From assembly GCA_002480015.1 (NCBI GenBank), contig DLQD01000071.1, forward strand, positions 1 through 28,121: 28,121 bases of DNA, in the 5' to 3' direction. The notes under the pieces were generated by a model, which was not told where the DNA came from, ran no database searches, and saw only the letters and a program-made list of their open reading frames with translations. The first letter of the stretch is position 1. Each line of letters begins with the position of its first letter. Source of the DNA: Opitutia bacterium UBA7441. GTDB lineage: Bacteria; Verrucomicrobiota; Verrucomicrobiia; Opitutales; Coraliomargaritaceae. This document shows positions 15,627-26,164 of this stretch, piece after piece. The position numbers and the translations under genes are program-made.

Positions 15627-15674
15627 GCCAAGATTGAGTCTTCGACTTGGTTCGAAGACTGCTGGTCGATCAGA

Positions 15675-16919
15675 CTAAAATGTGAATTCGTATTTTGACA
15701 GGCGCTGAGCGATTTCGCCGGCGATTTCCTTTTCCTTCTCGATGCCTTTTGCGGCGAAGGTTACGGAGAAGCGGACGAAGCTGCCGCAGTCATCCCAAGG
15801 CACAGTACTGATCAGTTCGTTAGTGATGAGCCATTGACTGAAGGCTTCGCCAGTGGTGAAATCGGTCGTGACACCGTCTACAGTAGCGGAACTCGGCGCG
15901 GCGACGTAGAGGAAGAAGCTGCCCTTCGGTTTCTTCGCATTAAAACCGTTATTATTGAGCGCCTCGACCAACAGGTCCATACGGCGGGAGTATTTCGCGG
16001 CGATCTCCTCGGTGATCTGTGGGTTGGCTAGGGCGACCGCGCCTGCCTTTTGGATGGCGAGAAACTGGCCGGAGTCGGAGTTATCCTTCATGTCAGCGTA
16101 GGCTTGCACAATAAGCGGGTTGCCCACCACGAAGCCGAGGCGCCAGCCTGTCATGTTGTAGCTCTTGGAGAGCGAATGCAATTCGATGGCGACTTCCTTG
16201 GCGCCGGGCACTTGGAAGATCGAAACCGGCTTGCCCTCGAAAATGAGTGATGCGTAGGCCGCGTCTTGTAGTATAATGAGATTATTGGCCTTAGCAAACC
16301 CGACCGCCTTGGCAAAAAAATCAAGCGTGGCGGAGGCACCGGTCGGGTTATTCGGGTAGTTGAGTACCATGATTTTGGCTTTGGCCACCACATCAGCGGG
16401 CACCGCATCCAGATCGGGGAGGAAGTCGTTGGCTGCTTCCAGCTTCATGTTGTAGACTTCACCCCCCAGATACTTAGCATGGGTGCCGAGTACCGGGTAG
16501 CCAGGTACGGTCATCAGGACGTAGTCTCTGGGGTTGATGAAGCAGGCTGGAATCATCGAGAGGGCGGTTTTCGAACCGATCGAGTGGACGACGTCCGTAT
16601 CCGAGTTGATGTCGGTCACGCCAAAGACATCCGCCATGTATTGAGCGGCGGCTTTTTTAAATTCGTCGCCCCCATTGTCTGCGTAGCCACGGTTTTCCGG
16701 TTTGGCTGCCGCCGTCTGCAAAGCCTCGACCACAACCGGGAAAGCCATTTCGTCGGGCTCGCCCACGCCCATATCGATCAGTTCGACACCGGGATTGGCA
16801 GCAATCGCAGCCTTTTTCGCGCGTTTGATCTTCTCAAACTTATAAATGGCGGTGGACTTGCCGTATTGGTTGCCGCCGATGCGCTCTGCGAAGAGTTCTT
16901 GGATATATGGGTCGCTCAT
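15675..16919 (-). CDS. dapL: LL-diaminopimelate aminotransferase
   Basis: The protein has 414 residues, the typical DapL length. Signatures are YKFEKIKRAKKAA, LIDMGVGEPDEMAF and ENRGYADNGG near the start. The PLP region is LNYPNNPTGA, DAAYASL and SLSKSYNMTGWRLG, with the PLP lysine at K252. DapL makes LL-diaminopimelate directly from tetrahydrodipicolinate and glutamate, bypassing the acyl routes, for lysine and peptidoglycan. The pathway is known from plants, Chlamydiae and related bacteria, which fits a verrucomicrobial host. It is divergent from panC and has its own terminator. No ribosome-binding site is evident. Confidence 0.93.
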   Translation of the reverse strand: MSDPYIQELFAERIGGNQYGKSTAIYKFEKIKRAKKAAIAANPGVELIDMGVGEPDEMAFPVVVEALQTAAAKPENRGYADNGGDEFKKAAAQYMADVFGVTDINSDTDVVHSIGSKTALSMIPACFINPRDYVLMTVPGYPVLGTHAKYLGGEVYNMKLEAANDFLPDLDAVPADVVAKAKIMVLNYPNNPTGASATLDFFAKAVGFAKANNLIILQDAAYASLIFEGKPVSIFQVPGAKEVAIELHSLSKSYNMTGWRLGFVVGNPLIVQAYADMKDNSDSGQFLAIQKAGAVALANPQITEEIAAKYSRRMDLLVEALNNNGFNAKKPKGSFFLYVAAPSSATVDGVTTDFTTGEAFSQWLITNELISTVPWDDCGSFVRFSVTFAAKGIEKEKEIAGEIAQRLSKYEFTF

Positions 16920-17008
16920 GTGTAAATATGTGTTGGGTTGGCTTGTGTTCGGATTATTATTGTGACAATTCGCACAAGGTAGCTAATCTGTGCAAATAGT
17001 TTTTGATT

Positions 17009-17851
17009 ATGCAGACAATTCAATCGGTCAATGAAATGCAATCTCACGCCATCGGCTTACGCTCGAGTGGCCGCCTGATCGGACTCGTGCCGACGATGGG
17101 TAGTCTACACGAGGGACATTTGTCGTTGATCGATATTGCCAAGGAAAAATCTGATAAGGTCATCGTTTCGATTTTTGTCAACCCCACCCAGTTCGGCCCC
17201 AGCGAAGATTATGAGAAATATCCTCGTGTGCTGGAAGAAGATATCGAGAAGTGCCGCGAACGCGGAGCTGACATTGTCTTCAATCCTTCCGTCGATGAAA
17301 TGTATCCTCCGGGCTTCTCGACTTTTGTCACTGAGGAGCAAATCAGCTCGGGGCTCTGTGGCGTCTCTCGACCACATCACTTCAGAGGTGTCACCACAGT
17401 TTGTCTAAAGCTTTTCAATATCACACGCCCCGACCTTGTCGTTCTTGGGCAGAAGGATGCCCAGCAATGTGCAGTCATCCGCAAAATGGTCACCGATCTC
17501 AATATTTCTGCCGAAATCGTGATTGGCCCGACTCACCGTGATGCGGACGGCATGGCCACAAGCTCCCGTAACGCGTATCTGACGGATTCGCAAAGACAGG
17601 AGGCGCTCTGCATCTCGCAATCGCTACGCACTGCGAAAAGTATGGTCGATTCGGGAACGAAGAGCGTCGACCGAATTGTCGCTGAAGTCATCCACCACTT
17701 GTCACTCTCCAGGCGGATCCGCGTTATTTACGCACAAGTCGTCGACCGAGATACAATGGAGCCCGCCCGCGAGATCATTCCGGGTCAACAACTCCTTTGC
17801 GTGGCCGCTTGGGCGGACCAAATTCGCCTGATCGATAACATCGAATTGTAA
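17009..17851 (+). CDS. panC: pantothenate synthetase (pantoate-beta-alanine ligase)
   Basis: The protein has 280 residues from the ATG at 17009; a TTG two codons earlier is less likely. Family blocks are GLVPTMGSLHEGHLSLI (HIGH-type nucleotidylyltransferase motif), VSIFVNPTQFGPSEDYEKYPR, SGLCGVSRPHHFRGV, VLGQKDAQQ and MATSSRNAYL. It joins pantoate and beta-alanine with ATP, the last step of vitamin B5 synthesis. It leads a three-gene cluster, with three bases between its stop and nadB. PanE, encoded at the end of the cluster, supplies the pantoate. No ribosome-binding site is visible. Confidence 0.95.
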   Translation: MQTIQSVNEMQSHAIGLRSSGRLIGLVPTMGSLHEGHLSLIDIAKEKSDKVIVSIFVNPTQFGPSEDYEKYPRVLEEDIEKCRERGADIVFNPSVDEMYPPGFSTFVTEEQISSGLCGVSRPHHFRGVTTVCLKLFNITRPDLVVLGQKDAQQCAVIRKMVTDLNISAEIVIGPTHRDADGMATSSRNAYLTDSQRQEALCISQSLRTAKSMVDSGTKSVDRIVAEVIHHLSLSRRIRVIYAQVVDRDTMEPAREIIPGQQLLCVAAWADQIRLIDNIEL

Positions 17852-17854
17852 ACG

Positions 17855-19459
17855 ATGCCTAAATCCTATGATGTCATTGTCGTCGGTAGTGGGATCGCTG
17901 GCCTCAGCTTCGCGCTCAAGGTTGCCGAGGCTGGGCAACGCGTGGCGATTATCACTAAAAAGAACTCTGCCGAGTCGAATACCAATTACGCACAAGGCGG
18001 CATTGCCGCGGTGACCTCACAAACTGACGATGTTGAGATGCATGTGGCCGACACCCTCGATGCAGGAGACGGCCTTTGTGATGAAAGCGCAGTGCGCGCG
18101 ATATTAAAAAATGGTGCCGCCAGCATCGAGGAACTCGCACGCCGCGGCGTGGCCTTCACACAGCTTGATGATGGTCGGGTCTCCCTCGGCAAAGAAGGGG
18201 GGCACTCCAAGCGCCGCATCCTCCACGTCAAGGACATCACAGGCAAGGCCATCGAGGAAGCGCTCGTTCATGGCATTGAAAGCTCGCCCAACATCGAAAC
18301 GTATGAGCATCATTTCGCGGTTGAGCTGATCACCGCTTCGAAGTTGGCCAAGCAACAGGGCAGGGAGCTGGAGGGCGCGGATCGTGTGCTCGGTCTCTAT
18401 GCGCTCAATACCCAAACCGAACACGTCGAAACTTTTGCCGCTCGTGCCGTCCTCCTTGCTACGGGGGGCATCGGGCAAGTTTATCAGTTTACGACCAATC
18501 CCTTTATCGCAACTGGCGACGGTATCGCCATGGCCTACCGTGCGGGCGTTGAAGTGCGCAATATGGAGTTCATTCAGTTCCATCCGACAGCCTTCTACAG
18601 CAAAGAAGGCGACCGCTTTCTGATCAGCGAGGCGGTGCGCGGGGAGGGTGCCATCCTTAGGAATTTAAAGGGTGAGGCCTTTATGGAGAAATACGACAAG
18701 CGCAAGGATCTGGCTCCACGCGATATCGTCGCCCGCGCCATCGATGCTGAGATGAAGCAATCTGGTGCCCGCCACCTCTGGCTGGATACGAGAGCAATCT
18801 CACTTAAGAAACTGCACGAGCATTTCCCCAATATATATGAGTATTGCGCGAAGCAAGGCATCGCTCTGGAGCGCGATATGATTCCTGTCGTCCCCGCCGC
18901 ACACTACCTCTGCGGCGGAGTCAAAACCAGTCTCGATGCCGAAACCTCGCTCGATGGACTGTATGCCTGTGGCGAAGTCGCCTGCACCGGCTTACACGGC
19001 GCCAACCGCTTGGCCAGTAATTCCTTACTCGAAGCGGTCGTTCTCGCTAACCGTGGCGCGGAGGCCGTAGCGCGCTATCTGACGCATTCCGGCGCCAATG
19101 CCGTCGATTTGCCCGAATGGATCGACGGCGATGTGCGCGATTCCGATGAGAGGGTTGTGCTGCTTCACAACTGGGACGAGGTCAAACGCACCATGTGGGA
19201 CTATGTCGGTATCGTTCGCAGCACCAAGCGACTCGAGCGTGCCCGAACCCGCATCCAAACGCTCGATCGGGAGATCAACGAATACTACTGGAATTTTAAA
19301 GTGGACGAAAGTCTACTCGAACTGCGTAACCTAATCCTCGTTGCGGGTCTAATCATCGACTGTGCTTTGCAGCGCAAGGAAAGCCGAGGGCTTCACTACA
19401 CGCTGGATTATCCCGGGAAGTGTGATACGCCCAATGACACCACTGCACGGCGGATCTGA
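17855..19459 (+). CDS. nadB: L-aspartate oxidase
   Basis: The protein has 534 residues. The N-terminal FAD-binding motif is VVGSGIAGLSFALKVAEAG. SNTNYAQGGIAAV, LATGGIGQVYQFTTNP, FIQFHPTAFY and EAVRGEGAIL follow. The FAD-contacting DGLYACGEVACTGLHGANRL and ASNSLLEAVV complete the flavoprotein domain. It oxidises aspartate to iminoaspartate, the first step of de novo NAD synthesis, with NadA (not in this window). It sits between two pantothenate genes; the stop overlaps the panE start by one base (TGATG), so translation is probably coupled. Confidence 0.95.
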   Translation: MPKSYDVIVVGSGIAGLSFALKVAEAGQRVAIITKKNSAESNTNYAQGGIAAVTSQTDDVEMHVADTLDAGDGLCDESAVRAILKNGAASIEELARRGVAFTQLDDGRVSLGKEGGHSKRRILHVKDITGKAIEEALVHGIESSPNIETYEHHFAVELITASKLAKQQGRELEGADRVLGLYALNTQTEHVETFAARAVLLATGGIGQVYQFTTNPFIATGDGIAMAYRAGVEVRNMEFIQFHPTAFYSKEGDRFLISEAVRGEGAILRNLKGEAFMEKYDKRKDLAPRDIVARAIDAEMKQSGARHLWLDTRAISLKKLHEHFPNIYEYCAKQGIALERDMIPVVPAAHYLCGGVKTSLDAETSLDGLYACGEVACTGLHGANRLASNSLLEAVVLANRGAEAVARYLTHSGANAVDLPEWIDGDVRDSDERVVLLHNWDEVKRTMWDYVGIVRSTKRLERARTRIQTLDREINEYYWNFKVDESLLELRNLILVAGLIIDCALQRKESRGLHYTLDYPGKCDTPNDTTARRI

Positions 19460-20403
19460 TGAATCGCGCAGATCTAACTCAATGGACACTCCTTGGGCCA
19501 GGAGCGGTTGGTCTCTACTACGGTGGGCGCATTGCGCAAAGCGGCTGCAAATTATCTGTGCTCGCACGCAGCGACGCTGAAATCCTCCAGGCACACGGTA
19601 TCCGTATCGCCATGGTTGATCCGTCCAAGGGTCAGACGCTGGAGTCTATTGAGGTGCCCCTCGAAATAGTTACACGTGATGCAGGTAGTTTATTGCCTAC
19701 CGATTGCGTCATGATTGCCGCGAAAACGATCGTCAACGGACAGCTGATTGCACCTTTAAAGTCTATCGTCGAACCCAGACGCACAGTATTGCTCAGCCTG
19801 CAAAACGGGATGGGGCATGCGGAATTCTTCGCAAAACACTTTCCGGAGAATCCCATACTCGCAGGTTTGTGCTTTGTTTGCGTGAACCGTACCGCCCCCG
19901 GCCTCGTCGAGAATTACCATCCGGGGCGCGTCGAGATCGGCTCGCTGCACGACCGCTGGCCTGAAGTAGCACAGCGCGTAGTCGCTTTATTCAATCAGGC
20001 TGGTGTGCTCACCCGCTACTCTGAATCACTCGATGCCGCGCTCTGGCGCAAGCTTTGCTGGAATGTGCCATTCAATGGGCTCTCCATTGTAGCGGGGGGT
20101 GTGACGACCGATCATATTCTAGCCGCATCGGATTTGACTCAACGTGCGCGGATACTGATGGAAGAAATACGTGCTGCCGCCGCGCTCGATGGGCACCCGA
20201 TCACGGATACATTCATCGAAGGACAATTCACTGTAACCGAGAAAATGGGCGCATATAAGCCATCCTCACTCATCGACTACCTGAACCAGAAGCCTGTTGA
20301 GCTCGAGTCTATCTGGGGCGAACCGCTACGCAGAGGTCAAGCACTTGGCGCAGAGATGCCTGAACTGGCCAAGCTCTATTCGGCACTGAAAGCAGTGCTC
20401 TAG
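19459..20403 (+). CDS. panE: 2-dehydropantoate 2-reductase
   Basis: The protein has 314 residues. The N-terminal Rossmann motif is TLLGPGAVGLYYGGRIAQSG. The middle has CVMIAAKTI and LLSLQNGMGHAE. The C-terminal helical domain has the LWRKLCWNVPFNGLSIVAGG block, with the catalytic-type lysine and the conserved asparagine, and KPSSLIDYLNQKPVELESIWGEPL. It reduces ketopantoate to pantoate with NADPH. Its stop overlaps the stop of the convergent Ni-SOD gene within a CTAG. Some proteins of this family act on other 2-keto acids, but the link to panC supports the pantothenate role. Confidence 0.9.
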   Translation: MNRADLTQWTLLGPGAVGLYYGGRIAQSGCKLSVLARSDAEILQAHGIRIAMVDPSKGQTLESIEVPLEIVTRDAGSLLPTDCVMIAAKTIVNGQLIAPLKSIVEPRRTVLLSLQNGMGHAEFFAKHFPENPILAGLCFVCVNRTAPGLVENYHPGRVEIGSLHDRWPEVAQRVVALFNQAGVLTRYSESLDAALWRKLCWNVPFNGLSIVAGGVTTDHILAASDLTQRARILMEEIRAAAALDGHPITDTFIEGQFTVTEKMGAYKPSSLIDYLNQKPVELESIWGEPLRRGQALGAEMPELAKLYSALKAVL

Positions 20404-20858
20404 TGCGTGTGCGAATGGTCGAGGTAGAGTTCTTTGAACGCGGCCAGTTTCTTGGCAACCATCTCGGCTGGTTCTGCTTCCACGCTCTGCTTTGATTTCA
20501 TCGAATAAATAATGATGAGATGCAGAAGTTCTATTTTTTCAGTGTAATGATCTGTGTCCAGCTTGATGCGTTGAGCGAGAAAGTAGTTGGCTGATTCGTC
20601 AATGATCTTCTGTGCGTGCGCTTCCTTGTTCGTAGTCCAGCGGATGAGCTGTTGTCGATCTTCTGCTGAGAGGGTGTCTTTGGAAGAAAGTTCACGTATC
20701 AACTTTCCGGACTTTTTAATAGTTTCAACATCTTGCTCTAATTGGCTGAACTTGAGCGCGTCACCAAAGATGCCACAAGGAATTTGGCAATGTGCGCTGA
20801 GCCAACTAGCGGTGAATACAAATGCGAAAACAAGACTGAAGAGGTGAAGTGATTTCAT
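20400..20858 (-). CDS. sodN: nickel superoxide dismutase with N-terminal signal peptide
   Basis: The precursor has 152 residues from the ATG at 20858; an ATG at 20879 would add seven. Residues 1-22 form a secretion signal (MKSLHLF..., hydrophobic core, ASWLSA). Directly after comes HCQIPCG, the nickel hook of Ni-SOD, whose free N-terminal histidine binds nickel with the two cysteines. Cleavage after LSA would therefore give the mature active N-terminus. The mature part is ~130 residues, slightly longer than the ~117 of Streptomyces Ni-SOD. Position nine is phenylalanine instead of the usual tyrosine. The rest fits the four-helix fold (WTTNKEAHAQKIIDESANYFLAQRI). No SodX-type protease gene is nearby. 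Confidence 0.88.
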   Translation of the reverse strand: MKSLHLFSLVFAFVFTASWLSAHCQIPCGIFGDALKFSQLEQDVETIKKSGKLIRELSSKDTLSAEDRQQLIRWTTNKEAHAQKIIDESANYFLAQRIKLDTDHYTEKIELLHLIIIYSMKSKQSVEAEPAEMVAKKLAAFKELYLDHSHTH

Positions 20859-20928
20859 GACGACATAGCAAAGTGACATTCACCCAGATTGCAATCAGGG
20901 CTTTGAGTTTTATGGGTTAGAACCAGTG

Positions 20929-21450
20929 CTATGCATGCTCCCGACCGAGCAGCCACAGCAAGTCGGCTAGACGGTTGAGATACTGGATCAGTTCAGACCG
21001 AACAAGTGCACCCGATTCCTGTAAGGCTACGACACCCCGCTCGGCGCGGCGGCAGGTGGTGCGGGCGTTGTCAAAAAAAGCATCGGCCAGGCTATCTCCG
21101 GGGTAGACCCAACCCTCAAAACGAATGTCCTTTTCCTTTTCTATGATGAGATCAGAGAAAGTTCTGATCATGCCTGCATTGATCGCCTGTGCTCCATGCT
21201 TTTCTTGGTAGCGCGCTTGGTCTTCGTCCGCCGTGGCTAATTCACCCATATAGTGGACAAGTTGTTTCTGGATGGAGAGCAGGAGTTCCTTGGTCGTCGC
21301 GTCATTGCTGTGAGCACGGCAAAGCCCTAGTGCGGAAGACAACTCATCAATACGGCCGTAAGTCATGACGCGAGGATGGGTTTTCGGCACGCGTTTGTTA
21401 AAGAGTAACGAGGTTGTGCCATCATCGCCGCGCTTGGTTGAAATACTCAT
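20929..21450 (-). CDS. PduO-type ATP:cob(I)alamin adenosyltransferase
   Basis: The protein has 173 residues. The N-terminal TKRGDDGTTSLLF is the ATP-binding signature. GRIDELSSALGLCRAH and ARTTCRRAERGVVAL follow, the last being the conserved helix of the active site, and the C-terminus has IQYLNRLADLLWLLGR. It transfers the adenosyl group from ATP to reduced cobalamin, making coenzyme B12. It stands alone between sodN and the REP element at the end of alaS. No cobalamin riboswitch was seen in the ~100 bases upstream. Confidence 0.92.
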   Translation of the reverse strand: MSISTKRGDDGTTSLLFNKRVPKTHPRVMTYGRIDELSSALGLCRAHSNDATTKELLLSIQKQLVHYMGELATADEDQARYQEKHGAQAINAGMIRTFSDLIIEKEKDIRFEGWVYPGDSLADAFFDNARTTCRRAERGVVALQESGALVRSELIQYLNRLADLLWLLGREHA

Positions 21451-21499
21451 GAGGATAGCTTGGCCTGCCCGCGGCGCATGTCAAAGCTGTAGGCGCCAT

Positions 21500-21555
21500 T
21501 AGAAGCGACACTCGTGTCGCTTTTTTCTCAGGATCAAGCGACAGGAATATCGCTT

Positions 21556-21558
<3 letters not shown>
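21500..21558. repeat. REP/BIME-like palindromic element at the alaS 3' end
   Basis: The outer arms TAGAAGCGA (21500-21508) and TCGCTTCTA (21550-21558) are perfect inverted repeats. Inside is a strong hairpin, AGCGACAC/GTGTCGCT (21504-21511, 21514-21521), followed by six T. A weaker second hairpin is AGCGA/TCGCT (21537-21541, 21550-21554). The last three bases supply the TAG stop of alaS on the minus strand. On the plus strand the first hairpin looks like a terminator, but no plus-strand gene precedes it. Confidence 0.7.
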
Positions 21559-24276
<2,718 letters not shown>

Positions 24277-24282
24277 CTTCTT

Positions 24283-24321
24283 GAACATCGAACATTGAAC
24301 GTCGAACGTCCAACATCGAAT
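24283..24321. repeat. left inverted arm of the cassette: five heptamers (GAACRTC) plus GAAT
   Basis: Five consecutive 7-bp units near GAACRTC (GAACGTC at 24297 and 24304, GAACATC at 24283, and one-base variants at 24290 and 24311) are followed by GAAT. It lies 6 bases from the alaS ATG and 4 bases from the stop of the four-helix-bundle gene. The right arm has the same layout, inverted. Confidence 0.8.
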
Positions 24322-24325
24322 AAGT

Positions 24326-24751
24326 TTACGGTTTGTTTGTGATGAACCTTGAGTGAGCGGTGTTGATACTCGCGACAAAGATTCGAATGAGTTGATCCGT
24401 TTCACTAAGAAGGTCATCAAGCAGCTCGGGCTTATCGACAAGCGGGACACGCTTCACTAGCTTGAGCCAGCGTTGTGTTTCCCTAAGTTCCTTGAGTGAT
24501 ATTTTAAGTTTGTGGATGAAGTCTTTGGCCGATTCTGCACCTTGAGCTTCGCCGTGATTCGCAAGAGGCGAGGAGGAGGAACGAAGCAGTTGTTTGGCGA
24601 CATGCTTTCCAGCTTCAGAGCTTTCAATTTGACGCGTCAGGCGAATCGTCCGAACGGAAAATTCCAGCAACCTCTCTTCTAAGTCATACATGGAACGACC
24701 TTCTTCAACAATGAGCTCATCCCATTCAGAACTATTCTGTTTGTAGCTCAT
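24326..24751 (-). CDS. four-helix-bundle protein (23S rRNA intervening-sequence / Avd-like family)
   Basis: The protein has 141 residues and is strongly helical throughout. Recognisable blocks are LEERLLEFSVRTIRLTRQI, HVAKQLLRSSSSPLANHGEA, SAKDFIHKLKISLKELRETQ and LLDDLLSETDQLIRIFVASI. These match the four-helix-bundle family first described from proteins encoded in 23S rRNA intervening sequences, related in fold to Avd of diversity-generating retroelements. Members form basic pentameric barrels that may bind nucleic acid; the role of stand-alone members is unknown. No reverse transcriptase is present here. The gene lies between inverted heptamer arms, its ATG overlapping the right arm, between leuB and alaS on the same strand. 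No ribosome-binding site is visible. Confidence 0.85.
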   Translation of the reverse strand: MSYKQNSSEWDELIVEEGRSMYDLEERLLEFSVRTIRLTRQIESSEAGKHVAKQLLRSSSSPLANHGEAQGAESAKDFIHKLKISLKELRETQRWLKLVKRVPLVDKPELLDDLLSETDQLIRIFVASINTAHSRFITNKP

Positions 24752-24788
24752 TCGATGTTCAGCGTTGGACGTTCGGTGTTCGACGTTC
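24750..24788. repeat. right inverted arm of the cassette: five heptamers plus GAAT
   Basis: Read on the minus strand from 24788 it gives GAACGTC, then four units within two or three changes of it (GAACACC, GAACGTC, CAACGCT, GAACATC in order), then GAAT. The first G is also the last base of the leuB TAG stop. The last bases overlap the ATG of the four-helix-bundle gene. Confidence 0.8.
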
Positions 24789-25888
24789 TAAAGGTGCTTC
24801 AGCACCTCCGCGCCCATGGCTTTGGTGCCGACGGGGTCGATGCCGAAGGCGATGTCGCCGGTGCGGGTGCCGGTGGTGACGGCTTTCTCTACGGCGGCTT
24901 CGATTGCAGCCGCGGCTTCGAACTCGCCGAAGCTGTAGCGAAGCATCATCGCGCCGCTGAGGATTTGCGCGCAGGGGTTGGCGATGCCTTGACCCGCGAT
25001 GTCGGGGGCGGTGCCACCCGAGGGTTCGTAGAGGCCAAAGGGGAAGCCAAGGCTGTTCTTCTCAGCGCCGAGACTGGCCGAGGCCAGCATGCCGAGCGAA
25101 CCACAGATCACTCCCATCTCGTCGGAGAGGATGTCGCCAAACATGTTCTCGGTGAACAATACGTCAAACTGGTTGGGGTCACGGGCGAGCTGCATGGCTG
25201 CATTGTCCACATACATGTGACTGAGCTCGATCTCGGGAGCGTGCTTAGCGAAGTATTCCGTAACGACCCTGCGCCAGAGGACGGAGGTTTCGAGGACGTT
25301 GGCCTTGTCGACCGAGCAGACGCGGTTGCCGCGGGCTCTGGCCGTGTCGATGGCGACTTGAGCGATACGCTCGATCTCGCTGGTCTTGTAAACCATCGTG
25401 TCGATGGCTTGCTCTTCGCCGTTGTCCAGCGTGGTGGTCGCCTTGGGCTGACCGAAATAGATGCCGCCGGTCAATTCGCGTATACAGACAATATCGATGC
25501 CATTAGGGATGCGCTCCTTCTTGAGTGGGGATGCGTCCGTCAACTGCGGGTAGAGTAGGCCGGGACGCACATTGGCGTAGAGGGAAAAAGCCTTACGGAT
25601 CGGAAGCAGAGCCGCGCGCTCCGGCTGTTCTTTGGGCGGGAGCGACTCCCACTTCGGGCCGCCGACAGAACCGAAGAGGATGGCCTCAGAGTTTTCACAG
25701 ACGTTTTTGGTCGTGTCGGGGAACGCGACGCCGTGGTTGTCGATGGCGATGCCGCCGATGTCGGCACTCTCGTAATCGAGTGCGAAGCCGAATTTTTCGC
25801 CAGCGGCACAGAGGACGTCGAGCGCGACGTCCATGACTTCGGGACCGATGCCATCACCTGGGAGAACTGCAAATTTCAATGTTTTCAT
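24788..25888 (-). CDS. leuB: 3-isopropylmalate dehydrogenase
   Basis: The protein has 366 residues, near the family norm. Signatures are LPGDGIGPEVMDVALDVL, GSVGGPKWESLPPKEQPE, LPIRKAFSLYANVRP, IRELTGGIYFGQP and the metal/NAD region FGDILSDEMGVICGSLGMLASASLG. It oxidises and decarboxylates 3-isopropylmalate in leucine synthesis. Its TAG stop borders the heptamer arm of the cassette, and the C-terminus (AMGAEVLKHL) looks complete, so the insertion did not damage it. No other leucine genes are in the window. Confidence 0.94.
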   Translation of the reverse strand: MKTLKFAVLPGDGIGPEVMDVALDVLCAAGEKFGFALDYESADIGGIAIDNHGVAFPDTTKNVCENSEAILFGSVGGPKWESLPPKEQPERAALLPIRKAFSLYANVRPGLLYPQLTDASPLKKERIPNGIDIVCIRELTGGIYFGQPKATTTLDNGEEQAIDTMVYKTSEIERIAQVAIDTARARGNRVCSVDKANVLETSVLWRRVVTEYFAKHAPEIELSHMYVDNAAMQLARDPNQFDVLFTENMFGDILSDEMGVICGSLGMLASASLGAEKNSLGFPFGLYEPSGGTAPDIAGQGIANPCAQILSGAMMLRYSFGEFEAAAAIEAAVEKAVTTGTRTGDIAFGIDPVGTKAMGAEVLKHL

Positions 25889-26036
25889 AGATTTTGTGAA
25901 AAGCGGAGTAATCTGGGTCTAGAACGATGGCCTTCAAGACTTTTCGCAGATATCGAGTCGTCTCAAGTGTTACTTTGTGGTGAGATGGCCTCATTGAGGC
26001 GCGAGTTTCGTGAGTTTAGGGCGTTCTCTACTTGGG

Positions 26037-26052
26037 TGGGGCATGAATTGTA
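26037..26052 (+). promoter_or_regulatory. candidate sigma-54 (RpoN) promoter of amt-glnB/K
   Basis: TGGGGCATGAATTGTA resembles the sigma-54 pattern TGGCACGNNNNTTGCW. The GG and TTG elements are at the correct spacing; the -12 element reads GT instead of GC. It lies 113 bases upstream of the amt start, and amt-glnK operons are often sigma-54/NtrC controlled. Function is inferred. Confidence 0.42.
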
Positions 26053-26124
26053 TTCATAAGATTCACTAATAGAACAAAATGAACTTGTCCCAGTGAGTGC
26101 ATCTCATTTGGATCGCGGCCCCTT

Positions 26125-26138
26125 AGGTGCCTGCACCT
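26125..26138 (+). promoter_or_regulatory. short perfect palindrome in the amt leader
   Basis: AGGTGC (26125-26130) and GCACCT (26133-26138) form an inverted repeat with a two-base spacer, 27 bases before the amt ATG. It could be an operator or leader hairpin. It has GGTGC and GCACC halves like an NtrC site but in the reversed arrangement, so I do not call it one. Confidence 0.35.
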
Positions 26139-26164
26139 GTCTTATTATAACAACACATATTACA

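Larger units (their letters stand above)
24283..24788. mobile_element. putative transposase-less cassette carrying a four-helix-bundle gene
   Basis: A 426-bp gene is framed by inverted arms of identical layout: five GAACRTC-type heptamers then GAAT, at 24283-24321 and 24750-24788. The ~506-bp unit exactly fills the space between the leuB stop codon (which shares one base with the arm) and the alaS start. No transposase, recombinase or target duplication is visible. If mobile, it would need enzymes supplied elsewhere. The interpretation as a mobile unit is inference. Confidence 0.55.

Noticed and set aside
15366..15698. 110-codon plus-strand open frame
   Set aside because: It runs over the dapL terminator and into dapL, has no recognisable domain, and lies antisense to two real genes at its ends.
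21451..21555. Cobalamin riboswitch for the adenosyltransferase gene
   Set aside because: The region is only ~100 bases and is mostly filled by the REP-like palindrome; no B12-box-like sequence was seen.
24283..24788. Diversity-generating retroelement
   Set aside because: The protein is Avd-like in fold, but there is no reverse transcriptase, template repeat or variable repeat in the window.
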